DNA of 61,873 bases from Oehlia diaphana (Eukaryota > Glomeromycota > Glomeromycetes > Glomerales > Glomeraceae), in NCBI GenBank assembly GCA_003833135.1, contig QZLH01000495.1:1-61873 (forward strand), in the 5' to 3' direction. Made by a program: the position numbers and the translations under genes. Under the pieces are notes generated by a model that was not told where the DNA came from, made no database searches, and saw only the letters and a list, made by a program, of their open reading frames with translations. This document shows, piece by piece, positions 23,864 through 36,345 of the stretch (within the stretch, counting starts at the first letter, position 1; each line of letters begins with the position of its first letter).

Positions 23864-24714
23864 ATGGATAGCGCGATTAACCCTATTTTTTTTATCCAAC
23901 AATCCGTCCAACAAGAAATACAAAGTACTTCAAGTAGTGATTTTCAAACACCACCTCTAACTCTCTCAAGAAGTTCTTCGCCATTTTCGTTTGACTCAAC
24001 TAGAGCGAGATATAATAATGATGATTATATTCAAGTTCTTCAATTTAAAATTCAATTAGAATTTGTAAAGAAACCACCTGTTTGGCGTCGTATCCAGGTC
24101 CCGTATGAGTATACATTTTTTCAATTTCATTTAGCGATTCAATGTTGCATGGGTTGGTGTGTAAGTATAAATAACTATACAGGTTAATTTTGTATATGTT
24201 ATCACGTGAAATATTAACAAGATCCTTAATTAATTAATAACAATAGAATTGTCATATGCATGTATTTCGCGCCCAAGAAGGTTTTGAAATTGGCAATCCC
24301 CGTATGAGCGAAGATTTTTCCGATTTGCCACAAGTACGAGTACAAGAAGAAAAGACAACTTTACTTAGAGATTATTTTCATAGTAGGGAACAGAAAATGA
24401 TATATGAGTACGATTTTGGAGATTCATGGGAACATATTATTACATATGAAGGCACATTTGATCGTAAAGCAAGAACTCAATACCCAAAGTGTTTAAAAGG
24501 TAGAGGTAAGTGTCCACCTGAAGATGTCGGTGGTTACGTAGGTTTTAAGAGTTTTAAAGAAATTATGAGTGATAAAAATCATCCTGAACATGAACATTTT
24601 TATGATTGGTACGGTGGTAAAGATTTTAATCCTGATGAATTTGATAGAAGTACTGCTTTCGATGGTTTAGAAAATATAAATGATTTTAGAGATGTGAGTG
24701 ATTATCAATTTTAG
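23864..24714 (+). CDS. plasmid pRiA4b ORF-3-like domain protein
   Basis: Two exons, 23864-24160 and 24247-24714, give 254 aa. The donor is TGT|GTAAGT and the acceptor AATAG|AAT, phase 0. After a Ser/Thr-rich N-terminus of about 60 residues comes the family signature: QFKIQLEFVKKPPVWRRIQV (the IxPPVWRR motif), HLAIQCCMGW, then NCHMHVFRA across the intron, YEYDFGDSWEHIITYEG (the DFGDxWxH motif) and PEDVGGYVGF with YDWYGGKDFNPDEF. The domain was first named from an Agrobacterium plasmid and also occurs in fungi; its biochemical role is unknown. The fold is intact with all signature blocks in order. It has a fungal intron and neighbours of the same base composition, so any transfer is old. Confidence 0.88.
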
Positions 24715-25188
24715 TTTTTCGATAATATTCGTAATATTTTGTAATTTCTCTCTTTTTTTTGTAATCCATAATGGTATTTTTTCTTTTTCTTTTTTTTTTT
24801 GACAATCTTAATATAAATCATAATACATAAATAATGAAATAGTATATGTCTAATATGTCGCGATTTTTACTTTATTTATAATGAATGATCTACTTAGAGT
24901 TACAGTATTTATGATTACAAGAACTGATATCGCTAGCATATTATTAAATAATAATATTCTAATATAATAACTAATTGAAAATATTTACATAAAATATAAG
25001 AATGAAAATGCTATTAAATATGTAATAAAATATACCCACATATGGAATTATTGTTTAATTTTATTATTTAAAGAAATGAAGAAATGATCCGTGTTTATTT
25101 ATCTAATTTATAATCCCACTAATCCCACTTCAAAAATTTTTATTATTGAAATATAATTTTTAGAAAGGTCATTCTTTACCATACTCGT

Positions 25189-25434
25189 TTACAAGTATAC
25201 TGTAACAGCTTTACTTCCAATAAATCTTGTAATGTGTTCTTGATTTTCAGTATAAATCAACATCTCACTTATTTCACATATCGTAGATTTTGTTAAAAAT
25301 TCACATAATGATGACCAATTCATATAAACCAAGTAGGTAAGATAACCTAATAATAGTGAGAGCATAAGTGAGATAATTAACATAACGACTAAAACGTAAG
25401 CAACCAATTTTGGTGGTGAACAAGGTCGAAACAT
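25189..25434 (-). CDS. small hypothetical membrane protein
   Basis: An intact 81-codon frame starts with ATG at 25434. After MFRPCSPPK it has one long hydrophobic segment (LVAYVLVVMLIISLMLSLLL, residues about 10-37), followed by a mixed C-terminus with two cysteines (SSLCEF, STICEI). It looks like a single-pass or hairpin membrane protein with the N-terminus in the cytosol. No family is recognised. Support comes from the proper ATG, the plausible topology and a GC content above the flanks; there is no second line of evidence. Confidence 0.45.
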   Translation of the reverse strand: MFRPCSPPKLVAYVLVVMLIISLMLSLLLGYLTYLVYMNWSSLCEFLTKSTICEISEMLIYTENQEHITRFIGSKAVTVYL

Positions 25435-26149
25435 TGGGATAGTTTTTTAAATATAATATGAATAAATTTTTTTAAGAGAGAGAGATGTATATATATCTCT
25501 ATGTGTGTGATTTTTTTTTTTGATAGAAGTTTTTTTTTTTATTTTGAAATTCGAAAATTTCATTCCCTTTGTATTTAAATATATTCATCATATGTTACTC
25601 TATTTATATTAAATTATTACGAAATGACTATCTTTAAAAACACATTTCCATTGCAGAATTTAATTTTGATTGGTTTTCAAAAGCTTCTGTAATACAACCA
25701 GTTTCCTTAAAAGTGTTTAAAGACGTAAATGCAGTTAAAAATAAATCATTATATTGTGTGAATCAGGTCATTTTTTAGGAAAGAATCCACTAAATTAAGG
25801 AACCATTTTAACGTCATGATTTTATACATGGAAGGAATAATGAACCAGACAATTCGGGCATTAAGGCGTCGTAATTCTGTAATATTTAATTCACAATGTA
25901 CACGTCATGATTAACATTATCAAAATTAAGATCCCGAAATCTATAATTCCGGCCGGTATTTAATACAACGTTTATTAGTAGGATACATAACCTATAATAG
26001 AATATAGGACTGAATAGAATATACCTACGCCACTGGTGACATGATTACGTATTCGTGTAACACTATTTATGAGCTGTTCTCATTATAGTTGCGTGAGTTA
26101 GATTAGATGGTGTGACCTGATCCGGTCCGCAGTAACACGATCAACGATC
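25435..26149. other. intergenic, no gene recognised
   Basis: Contains short GA and (TA)n microsatellites (25478-25510) and a patch ATTCCGGCCGGTATT near 25942, similar to a near-palindrome at 9410. Nothing else is supported. Confidence 0.4.
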
Positions 26150-26157
26150 TATAAATA
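26150..26157 (+). promoter_or_regulatory. TATA box of the CBS gene
   Basis: TATAAATA lies about 58 bp upstream of the ATG at 26215, just before a purine-rich 5' leader. Confidence 0.4.
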
Positions 26158-26214
26158 TTATCGGAGGAGGAAAAAAAAACAAATTTTCTTTTCTTTTTTT
26201 TTTAAAAAAAAACA

Positions 26215-27382
26215 ATGGCGACTAAATTAGCTAAATTAACACCTTCGGAAGTTAGAGGTTCTTCGAGCAAGCCCTTATTAATTGCGGCAAAACCAACTAT
26301 TACAGTTCGTGAAGCATTGAAAAAAATGGAAGAACATAATATTACTTCTCTACCAATTTATTCTCATGATTCCGATAGTATAGTTACTATAGTAAATTTA
26401 GTTGATGTATTAAATTATATTATTAAAGAAGCTGTCGCTGATGAAAAGTTGCCAAGCAAATTGGATAGTGAAAAAAGTCTTAGTTTAAATAATCAGATTG
26501 AAGTTGTTATGACTTTGGATGCTGATAGAGAAAGTTATAGAATGTTTAAAGCTGATGCTAACGAACCTATTCTTTCGGTAAAAAATACATTTCTAAAAAT
26601 CTTGAATTGTTTTTTTAAAAATATGTCTTTTAATCTTAACAATTTTTTTTTTTTTTATTATTATTTATAGGTCCTTGAAGCATTTTCTAACGGCATTCAT
26701 CGATGTTTGGTTATTGACTACACTGACAAAGTTCTACCGTATGTCCTAACTCAAACTGATATTATAAGATATATACAAGCCAATCCTGAATGTTTATCAG
26801 GGATTGATTTGAATCGTTCCTTAGAAAGTTTTGGCCTTGCTGAACCTCGTGATGTTGTTATTGGAAAAGATAATGAAACTGCTTTAAATGTTTATCGCAG
26901 AATGGCTGAAAAAAGTCTTACGGGAATACCAATTATACAACAGTAAGTTATATTTGTTATAAATATATTTTAAAATTGATGAATCTATTAAAGATTAATT
27001 TATTCTTCTTTCGTTATAGTGATACCGAAAAATTAATGGGAACTCTCTCTGTATCTGACTTACGTGGTCTTAATTATGAATCCATCAATAATCTCGTCTT
27101 ACCAGTTCTCAAGTTCTTGGCTGTACGTACAAAAATATTTTAAAAACTTTTAGTTTTATTTTATATTCACTAAAAATCCTTATTCTTTTATATTTATAGA
27201 CCCTTCCTAAAGCGGAATCAACTTTGAATCCAATTACCGTCACAAAAGATGTTGCACTTAAAGACGCACTAAAAACAATTGTTGATAATCATATTCATCG
27301 TTTATGGGTTGTTAATGAGGACAAAAAAGTTGATAATGTTATTTCTCTAACGGATTTGATAAAATTATTTTTACAAGCCTGA
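26215..27382 (+). CDS. CBS-domain protein (four CBS motifs, AMPK gamma/Snf4-like)
   Basis: Four exons, 26215-26577, 26671-26942, 27020-27122 and 27200-27382, give 306 aa and join in phase. Four CBS units are visible. The first (about 20-75) is PLLIAAKPTITVREALKKME then ITSLPIYSHDSDSIVTIVNL. The second includes EPILSVLEAFSNGIHRCLVI and VLPYVLTQTDIIRYI. The third has ETALNVYRRMAEKSLTGIPI and LMGTLSVSDLRG. The fourth has ITVTKDVALKDALKTI and NHIHRLWVVNE up to VISLTDLIKLF. Paired CBS units form Bateman modules that usually bind adenine nucleotides and regulate a partner. Length and arrangement fit a gamma-subunit-like protein, but there is no kinase-binding extension that would prove Snf4 itself. 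Confidence 0.85.
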
Positions 27383-27832
27383 GGAGTGAGACAAAAATAT
27401 CTCTTATTTTTTTTTTTTTGCAATAGTCTTATTTTTTACTTAACACTAAATAGGATATAATATAACCGATAAAATATCTATATGTATAAAATATTATGGG
27501 TACTAATACGATTTAATATATCGCATTGTCTGAACAAACTTCTAAAAATGATTAGCCATTCTTTATTTTGTTAATAGTAAAATACTTGTTTAAAAAGGAA
27601 TTGATTTTATATATCTCACCATGCTAACTTATAAATAAAATCTCTGTAAAGATTGGAAAATATTATTATCTTTCTTTATTTAAAATATTTGAAAATATAT
27701 CTATGTATTCGTCATCTCCCATATTAATTTTATAATTTTTATTCCCCACACTTTATAATTATTACCTTTAATATTCATTATACACTGATGTTATTTATCG
27801 ATACATATTACATCCGCATTGTTCACAATTTC
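27383..27832. other. convergent 3' intergenic region
   Basis: AT-rich spacer between two convergent genes (CBS protein on +, PLP enzyme on -). It should contain both polyadenylation sites; several AATAAA-like words occur. No gene is seen. Confidence 0.5.
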
Positions 27833-30086
27833 CTACTCATCAGTAATAGCATCTAATCCTTTTTGAAATCCTTTCAACAACATTTCTCTATCTTCCAAAC
27901 CAACGCTAACTCTAACTAAATTGGCTTCAACACCAAATTTAGAAGCCCAATCTAATTCAAAATAATGAGCTAGGATAGTATAAGGACAAGCTAAAGTAAA
28001 ATTTGTACCCAATGAAGGTCCCTTTGCTATGGGTAAAGAATCAAAAAATTGTTGTGAAGCTTTTGATGAATAGAAAGTTAATGAAAATAATCCTCCGTAA
28101 CCTCCATTTATTTTCTTATATTGTGAATATATTTCTGGTGTAATATATTTTGGATAATATACTTCCTTAACTAAAAAATTGTTAAAAAGCAAAAAGTTAA
28201 AATTTTATATATATGTATATATATATAAAGATACTTCACTTTATTATATGAAAGAAATTGATTTTATGCTTACTTTTCGGGCTTTTCGAAAGAAAATCAC
28301 ATAATTCTTCAGTACTTTCATTGATTTTTAGAATACGATCACGAAAAGTTCTAGAATTCCTTTCTAAGAATATAGCATCTTCACTCCAAATTAAATCTTC
28401 ATAGTCCTGTTCGATTACCTGTTTCAATTTTTCATAATGTTTTTTTTGAGGATTCAACACCAACCTGTATATTTAATATGATAAAATAAAAGTTAAACAC
28501 CCATTGATTTTGTTTCTTTAAAAATTATATAAATATTTACTCACCCACCACCCATAACATTACTAGCACCACTAAAAATTTTAGTTAGACTAGAAACTAA
28601 AATATCGGCCCATTCTAATACGCTAACATTAACAAAATTACCAATAGTTTCATCAACTACAAGTAAAAAATCGTATTTATCAGCTAATGAACTTAATCTT
28701 TTTAAATCTGGTGATTTACACAATGGATTTGATGGAAATTCACAAAATAATGCTGAAATTTTTTCTCCTGATTCTAATAAATTCTCTATTTGGTCAATGT
28801 CTTCCGACGATCCATTTCCATAAAAATGGCATCCTGGTCCAAACTTTTTCAAGATTTTCAATGTATCGACATACGGAAATCTAATAAAACCGAAGAAAAA
28901 AAAAATAAATGGGATTAAGATTTTTTTTGATTAAATTTTCTTCAAATGTCATATTTACCCGAAACAGATGCTTTTGTTTGGAGGAAAAGCACTCATGATG
29001 TATCTATGAGCGTGAAAAATTGAACTCATCCCAGTAGAAAATAAAAATACATCATCCTCGGTAACACCTTTAATACCTCTTTCAGTAACATTCGTACTCT
29101 CGATTTTTCTATTTATAACCCCATCCAAATCATCGATTTCGCTAGCATTATTTTGCTCTTCAACGCCAAGAACACCAGCAATTCTTCTTCTAAGTGCAAT
29201 TTTAGCTTTATCTGCAAATGTGATAGGAAGATTACGACCATATCTTTCTTCTACATAAAAATTTTCTTCTACGGTAGCTGATTTTTCAGCAAAAGTTGAA
29301 TCAGTTGGTGACGTTGGCGATTTAGGTTCAGTTATATTACTAAAAGTAGAATCTTTATTTGTAATATTTGATGTTCGAATATTTGAAGAATAACGTTTGT
29401 GAAAGATTGGCCTTCTTAAAGAAATTGATGATTTTTCGTTACAATTCTCGGTAATAGAACTTTTTTCATCATGTTTAGCTTGCATAATATTTAAGGAATA
29501 TTCGGCACATCTTGAACTTATTCCTTCTCCTGCATGTTGCCAATACGATTTCGCTATGGGAAATGCATCTTTAGGAAATAAAACTACATGAAGAGTTACA
29601 CTCCCTTGAAATGATGATTTCGCTTGGTCAGGAGGAATAACTGTAATTTCAGCTAATCGAACACATGGTGTTAGAGAAGTTGACGGGGATGTTGATGACG
29701 TTTGTTTATAATATTGAAGAATAAAATCTCGACATCTTCGCGCTGATTTACGACTTGGAAATAATAAACATGTTTCTGTTGGTTTTGCAAATTTTTGATC
29801 ACACGTTGTAATCAACTTTGGTAATTGTGAAAAATAATAAAGCAAATTCTTATTCGTTAAAGGTAATAAAAAATTACTATTTCTTGAAATAAATATAGTT
29901 CACCTGTTTTATTTGAGGATGAATGAAAAATCTTGGATAGCCACATGTCATACGACTAACTACCCTCTCCGCTGCTTCTTCATAATCAACATTATCTTGC
30001 CATGTTGGTAATGTAACTGATATTGCATGTGATGTATTCGCTGGTATTGGACTTCCGAGTTCTGTTGGTATTGAATATGATGTCAT
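27833..30086 (-). CDS. STR2: cystathionine gamma-synthase-like PLP enzyme
   Basis: Five exons, 29904-30086, 28959-29848, 28545-28880, 28274-28464 and 27833-28170, give 645 aa, close to the long fungal Str2 type. The enzyme joins an activated homoserine with cysteine to form cystathionine (transsulfuration towards methionine) using pyridoxal phosphate. Markers: [11 protein letters not shown] near the start, a long low-complexity insert (about 130-230) typical of the fungal form, [15 protein letters not shown] (cofactor phosphate region), [25 protein letters not shown] (Asp434 contacts the PLP ring), SSLTKIFSG with the Schiff-base lysine at about 458, MGGGLVLNPQ, and a C-terminal domain ending [14 protein letters not shown]. 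All key residues are present and the gene appears functional. The symbol is given by resemblance to yeast STR2; a related Cys/Met-metabolism enzyme cannot be fully excluded. Confidence 0.87.
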
Positions 30087-31444
30087 GCTATATTTATATA
30101 TTTATATATTACAATTTCCAAGATTAAATAAGAAAATGCGAAGCTAACAGATAGTTAATAAAATAAATATAAATATAACTTGCATAATAATTTATTTTAA
30201 ATTCAAGTTAGATTTAAAATGATAATCTTCTATGCAACTTTTATTTACACTAGGCTATAACAGGAATTTGATAAATGGATAATCGAGGAATTCCGAGGTC
30301 TTAGTTCCTTTCCTTCTACACGCAAGCTTATTAATAGTTTTATGGTCAAGAAAAGGGTGATGCTTCAGACTATCAGAGACAGGATATAGAAGAATTTTTT
30401 TTGTTGAAATTAAATAATAGACATTACGTAGCTTTTGTCGATTAAACTATCAAGTTAGATTATGTTAATAATAGAAATTTGATAAAACTCTGTTTCTAAT
30501 CACAATATTATGTTATCATGTCTCAGAAGCTTTTCACTAGAATTTCCACTTCTTTTCTCACCTATTTACTTATTTCACAATTAAACATTCAAAAACTTTT
30601 ATTTATAAATAAAGTAAAAATGTAGTCGACAATCTCTACGACACCAACAATTTTAACAGAATTTGATCGTAAGAACGTTTTACATTATTAATTTCTTTCT
30701 CGAGTAAGCTATTTTGTAACTCCTTTCACTTTTTTTAGTAATCCTCGGAATTCCATAATTTTATCGTATCACGGCCGAAATTTGACTTTTATTCTATAAT
30801 TGACACTCAGACCTGATTAAATTCTTATGTCTGGACAAATTCAAAGCAAAAACATCGAGAAATGCTTTTCTTAACGCGCTGAAGAATGCAAGTATTAGGT
30901 TTGAGTGGTTCAATGGTTTGATATATTTGGAACCATTGTGAATAAAAGTTGACGAAGATATTGTAAAATGAGAGATCAAGATAGACTAGTACTAGTATTT
31001 CACGATAAAAATTATGAAAATATAATTTGATAGATGATCATGAACTAGCCTAGCGTTAAGATTTCTGATAACTATTGGATAATTTATATTATTTATGAAA
31101 TAATGTATATAATGAAAAAAAGTGCAATTTAACATAATTAAAACTTGACAATTTAAAGTGATTATAATTTACAAAATGGGAGTTTAATTAAACGTTACTA
31201 ATTAATAAAATATTAACTCATACACTAGTCTTGCCATAATCTTAAATTGGTTTCAATTTAAATAATTTAAATAATTTGAACTCTATTATTGGTAATTGTA
31301 ACAATCTCCGTGTTTCAGTCAGTAATCCGGGGGATTTGAAACTTCTCATGCTAGGCGAAATTCCTCCCAGAAATATTTTTTTTTAAGATATATTAAATAT
31401 ATTACTAAAAATACATAATATACACGATTTAAATAAAATAAATA
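30087..31444. other. intergenic, no gene recognised
   Basis: Contains the promoter of the PLP enzyme gene on its left and the 3' flank of Kelch gene 1 on its right. Frames here are short and without motifs. Confidence 0.45.
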
Positions 31445-32876
31445 TTATATTACATTTCTTCTAGAAGATAATTCTTGTTCACTAGGAATTCCAGCATTAC
31501 TAGGAATTCCATCAGTACCACCAGGAGTCGGAATAGCTTTATTTGCATTTTTACGCCTTCTTATAATTAAGAAAGCGACTATCGATATAATACCAATCAG
31601 TAATATTACACCAACTACACAACCAACTATAACACTTATATTTGTTTTTGGATTTGATGATAATTGCTCTGGTGATGCGGGGTTAGTTGCTGGTAAAGTA
31701 GGGTCAAAAGAATTTGTCCAAACATATTCTGAATCATTACTAATATCAAGCAAAAGTACATCACTTTCACCGCTATCTTTATATTTAGAACTAACAACAC
31801 CATTGGAACCTAAAAATAATTACTATAAGTAAATAAACAAGAAAATAATAGTCACGAATTTTATTAATAAAAATACGCTTACCAAACGTTACAACCATAT
31901 ATTTTCCAATTACATTAGCACAATGTTCGCCACGTTTAAATACAGGACCTTTTCCTCTAACTTTTGGTACATACCATTCATAACTTCTTGTATCCAATAC
32001 ATATAAATCATTATTATCACCATTATTACCTCCAAAAAGAATTATTTTATCCCCATTTAAACCAAGTACTGTTGTTATACCAACATCTTTAGGTGGAATG
32101 TTTCCAGTAGTAATTTTTGAATCCCATCTATCCTTAATTGGATCATATAGAAATATCAAATCAAAACCATTTGAAACGGGAATATAACTTCTATCACCTC
32201 CGCCCATGTAAACTATCATTCCATCTGGTAATAAAGTAACACCATAACCAAGTCTAGAAAAAACAGAAGCATCTTTGATTGCACAATTTAAATTTATTGT
32301 ATCGCAAACAAATAATCCATCAGAACGTTTTACTCCTTGAACGGTAAAATCAAATCCAGTAAGCAAATATATTTTTCCGCTATAATCAGTAACAATTCTC
32401 ATTTGATTTCTACCTATAGGTCTAACTCCAGATAAACTTTGTGTGTTCCATATATTATTTGGTGAATTGTAAGAGAGAACTGGCGAGGCCGATTTTGCAA
32501 CTTCATTATTAAAAAAAAATATTGAATCATTATTTACACCTCCAATACTTGCTGCCACACCTCCAGTAACTATTGATGCCAATGATCCTAAAGGAAGATT
32601 TTTTACATTATCCAGTATTGGTCTCCATGGTAAGTTTGAAGTATCGAATGAAGTTGATACATCAAGATAAAAAAATCTGTCATCCGGATTTTTATTATAA
32701 TCAGTCTCATTTTCGAGGGATAAAGAAGCATCATTAAATCCACCAAAAATATAAAGCTTTTTTTCAACAAGAACCGCGCTATGTAATTTACGGTAAGAGG
32801 GGCTTAACTGAGCGTTCACTTTTATTATAATCTGAAGTAAACATAATGATATAGAGAATAGAATAAAATTTTTCAT
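31445..32876 (-). CDS. Kelch-repeat type I membrane protein (copy 1)
   Basis: Two exons, 31883-32876 and 31445-31809, give 452 aa (phase 1 junction inside the TFG|SNG turn). A signal peptide (MKNFILFSISLCLLQIIIKV, cleaved near NA|QLS) leads an ectodomain of Kelch blades, seen as KLYIFGGF, RMIVYMGGGD, GDKIILFGGNNGDNNDLYVL, DTRSYEWYVP and GEHCANVIGKYMVVTFG. After SGESDVLLLDISNDSEYVWT come a Ser/Pro-rich stalk, one membrane helix (VIVGCVVGVILLIGIISIVA) and a basic stop-transfer (RRRK). The cytoplasmic tail holds AIPTPGG. A beta-propeller outside the cell with a short tail suggests a cell-surface or wall-associated binding protein; the ligand is unknown. It lies inverted relative to its two paralogues at 36975 and 40441. 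Confidence 0.88.
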
Positions 32877-33754
32877 TTTTAAGAATTTTTAGAAAGTAAG
32901 TTTTGTATTGTTTAGAAAAAGATTAAATAAATAAAAGATGTTTCAGGAATAGGGTTAACTAAAATTAGTTGGTCAAATATAGAATGACCAATATGTGAAA
33001 TACAATGTTAAACTTAATAAGTATTAAATTGACGGAAATCAAAAATCCAATGGAATTGAATTTACATTAAAATTAAGAATGATCTAGCCCAGTAATTACA
33101 CTATTAGTTCTTTTAGTTGATTTATGTCGATCTTAAAGTAAAAGAGTATAATAACGTGGCAATGTCCCAACCAATCATGAGCAAATTTCTGAACGATGGT
33201 TTTTCTGCGGAGGTTAAGACCGACTTGTAATAATTCTTATCATATATACATTAAAACTAGTACAAATTAATAAATTAATAATAAAATTTTAGAGACCATT
33301 ATTTGTGGTTTTTTTATAAAATAGATTACCGAATTAGTTACATAATCCAAACAGTACATTAAAAACAAATTTTGTAATTGGATGCGAATACAGGAAAACA
33401 TCGTCCTTGGTAGGAAATGCGTGTAACATCTCATATCGTATTAAGATCGTCAGTGCGATGATTTTTTTCATTTTATGAATCAGATCATGCATGATCTGTG
33501 CGAAATTACACAAATTAATTTACATCCGACTATCGGAGTTATTAAATATAATCACTAAGAATAAATATTAAATCTTTCATTTTTAATGTTACTAAAAAAT
33601 TGTATTTATGATTTTACGTCTTATCATAAAAAGAAAGCACTCAGTGATAAAATATTAGTAACTATTATTATTCGATGCTATAATAATTTTATTCATAACT
33701 TTTAATATTTTTTTTGATGTTGATGGTAAATTGGTGATTGGGAATCAGTTGTCA
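32877..33754. other. 5' flank of Kelch gene 1, no gene
   Basis: AT-rich. Unlike the two downstream Kelch genes it lacks the shared upstream block with CATTTCATTTATATA, so copy 1 has a different promoter. A patch of balanced composition (33400-33500) shows ATGATCTG/CAGATCAT words but no open frame. Confidence 0.4.
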
Positions 33755-33870
33755 ATAGAATAGGATTAAATGAAATCGTCCAAACATATTCAAGCAAAAG
33801 TACGTCGTCACTCTCACACTTGATCTTTTGTATATTTAGCTTGAAGATCACCATTGAAAAATACATAAAG
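33755..33870 (-). pseudogene. decayed fragment of a Kelch-gene second exon
   Basis: The stretch reads GTCCAAACATATTCAAGCAAAAGTACGTCG on the plus strand and matches the stalk-coding part of Kelch gene 1 (31715-31805; GTCCAAACATATTCTGAATC followed by CAAGCAAAAGTACATCACTTTCACC), with internal deletions. The CACCATTG end is also conserved. It is a truncated, non-functional copy in the same orientation as gene 1. Confidence 0.6.
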
Positions 33871-34189
33871 AATAATACTAGTACAAGATGTTTTAAGTGT
33901 AATATACCTTACTGGTATGATACCATTAAAGATTTAAAGCAGCTTCAAAAAATCGCATGATTGTTTGAATCTTTAGAATCTTTATACCTTGCTTTTGGGC
34001 CATTTAAAGGAGTTCTATAAAATCTATGCCCATACGATCCTGATAAACAACGATTTTACCTTCCCTAATCAATAAACTAAGGATAATAACGTAATATCAT
34101 TTGTCTACATTAATTTGGAAAGCCATAACAAAACGATAAACAGCAGATTGTCACGAAATTTATCTATCATTATAATGTAAAAAATACAT

Positions 34190-34530
34190 GAGTTGCTCGT
34201 TTCTAAAGGGCTTGTGCCAAATCTTCTCTGCGCAATCGATGAAGTGATTTATAACATAGAAATAATTGTAATGAAAATATAATGAAGAGGGGCACTTTAC
34301 AACATCTGATGAGTGAGTATTCAAATGTCTTACATGATGTTAAGACGGTAATTAAGTCACTTCATGAAAGTAAATTATTTTTTGGCTATTTTTTGAGCAC
34401 AAACATCGTAGTAGTACATAAAAACATTGAGAACATTTGGGCAATGTTAATTGATTTTGACTGGTACAATAATGGCCATTATCCATTCTCAATAAACCCA
34501 AATATTAGATGACCAGAAGGGGTAAATATT
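34190..34530 (+). pseudogene. protein-kinase-like remnant (Crinkler-associated type)
   Basis: In one frame: HELLVSKGLVPNLLCAIDEV, two stops (TAATGA near 34279), then LHESKLFFGYFLSTNIVVVH and NIWAMLIDFDWYNNGHYPFS, and TGA (34510) followed in frame by PEGVNI. The order HELL...LP...V then H-x-D-like catalytic loop (here decayed, SxxSTNIVV) and LIDFDW (the DFG-like metal site) fits the kinase-like domain found at the C-terminus of many Glomeromycotina Crinkler-like proteins. The catalytic-loop His and Asp are lost, and three stops are present. Confidence 0.5.
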
Positions 34531-36184
34531 GTATATCTTTGAATTAAAGTCATGATATTTACTAATTGAATATACTTGAGGAAAAGAATTACTTAAATTT
34601 TTTTTATTTAAATATATTTTGTATAAGTGCATACTTACTGTATTTTCTACTTTTAAAAAGTTTCAATTTTGTTATTAAAATCTAATTAATTAAATGCTAT
34701 GATAAAAACATTGAAATATAAATAGATCTTTAGATAAAATAAAGTTTTTTACCTTGTATTTTTGTTGTTGTATTGTGTATCCATGTGTATTAAGAAATAG
34801 AAATCACACATACTGTACTTCTTATCGCTCATAGTATCCGTGTTCAGAATTTAGTAATGAGATTTTTTTCATTCTCTCTCAAGTCATTCACGATGTTATT
34901 TTATAATCATGCTGTATCTTTATAGACTTCGAACCGGGAAAATTTATTGCCTACTTTGCCAAGTATGTGTCCCTTTTCCAAATGTGAAAAAAAAAATTTT
35001 TTGAATGAAAGGAAATTACTAATCAAACACGCCAAGCCAAATTTCCAGTAATTAAGGTATGGATTGGAATTATAAGAAATTAAAAATCAATATCAATAGT
35101 GAAAAGTCTATTCCTATGGCCCCTGAATATGAAATTTTTTATATAATGAACCCTGTATGAGAAATTACCAAAGTATACAGCAAAATTTTGCTCAAATGTA
35201 AGTCATCGGCAGAAATTTTTCCTGTATTGTACAACTTATGTTTAATATTTACTTCAAATTTAATCAAATGTGTATTCAAAAATTATTGTATAAAATTGCA
35301 AATGTACGACTATTCTTTAATAATAATTATTATTTGTATTAGCATTTATATCAATTAAATTGTATATTTATCGCAAAAATCTAGAAATATACAGTAGATC
35401 TGCAATTAAGCAACAGTAGAAAAGTTGTGAAAAAATTAATAATTATGACTTTCGCAAAAATGATAAAAAAGAAATTTTATACCAAACTCTCTTGTAAATA
35501 TAATAGACAAATTGGTTTTAAAGAAAAGAGAGTATTGCGAAAACGGAATGGAACAATTCCTTCAATGCCATGCAAAAAATGCGGAAATGGACTAACTCAT
35601 AATAAAAATATGCATTTCCGACTAGCTTCAAAGTTTTATCCCGAAAGCAATTAATACAATTAAAAAATTAAATATTACAGCAAAAAATGCATTACATAAA
35701 TTATCAAATATATTGTCGAACTAAAGAAAAGGAATCATCAGGTGATTTATCATTGGCTTGAATTGTCCTGTTTTGATTAATAAAGAATAATACAAATCTA
35801 GATTAACAACTTTTATGAGTTCTAACTAGTATAACGCAGGTTGATTTTTTTGTATTTGGCGTCTCTTTTACTAATAAATGACACGGCATACTATTTGTCA
35901 TATTTACTTCGTATACGCTTTCATTAATGTCCAGATGTGTGCATAGAATCCCTTCCAAGGTCTGATCACTTATTCGTTTCTCGTATTATGATTATATATA
36001 CAGTACATAGTCTTTACTTATTATAGTTTTGTGATAATAATGCATGAAGGAGAAAGGCCTTGTGAATATTTTTTTTTTGTGCCCGTTATTAGTAATCATG
36101 TATGATCATCAGAACGCGATCGCGTATCTCCGCTATCTCTCTCATCATTGTCACACTTATTTTGCAATAACATGATAAAACATG
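34531..36184. other. intergenic, no convincing gene
   Basis: A small basic frame (35445-35654) contains PCKKCGNGL, a single Cys-x2-Cys, and lacks a partner motif, so it is not annotated as a gene. Near 36110-36135 a GC-containing patch carries AACGCGATCGCG, a palindromic word. Confidence 0.35.
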
Positions 36185-36345
36185 CGCATTATTTTGCATG
36201 GAGTGTTTATGTGCTATAAAGGATGTATTACATTGAGCTGTTAGCAAGAAGAAAAAAAAATATTGATATGTGATAAATTGAAGAAAAAAACATTATTTAG
36301 CCCAAAGTTTAAATCGTCACTATGTTAAAATAGAAAAACTAATAT
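36185..36345. repeat. duplicated upstream block, copy A
   Basis: This block (CATGCGCA, then TGTATTACATTGAG, AATATTGATATGTGATAAATT and CCCAAAGTTTAAATCGTCAC) recurs at 39373-39500 (copy B) and 42870-42990 (copy C). Copies A and B each lie 0.6-1 kb ahead of a Kelch gene; copy C is followed by an AT desert. It marks the tandem-duplication units of this region. Confidence 0.7.

Noticed and set aside
35427..35654. Basic 75-codon frame with PCKKCGNGL
   Set aside because: Starts on a non-ATG codon, has only one Cys-x2-Cys pair, and no supporting exon.
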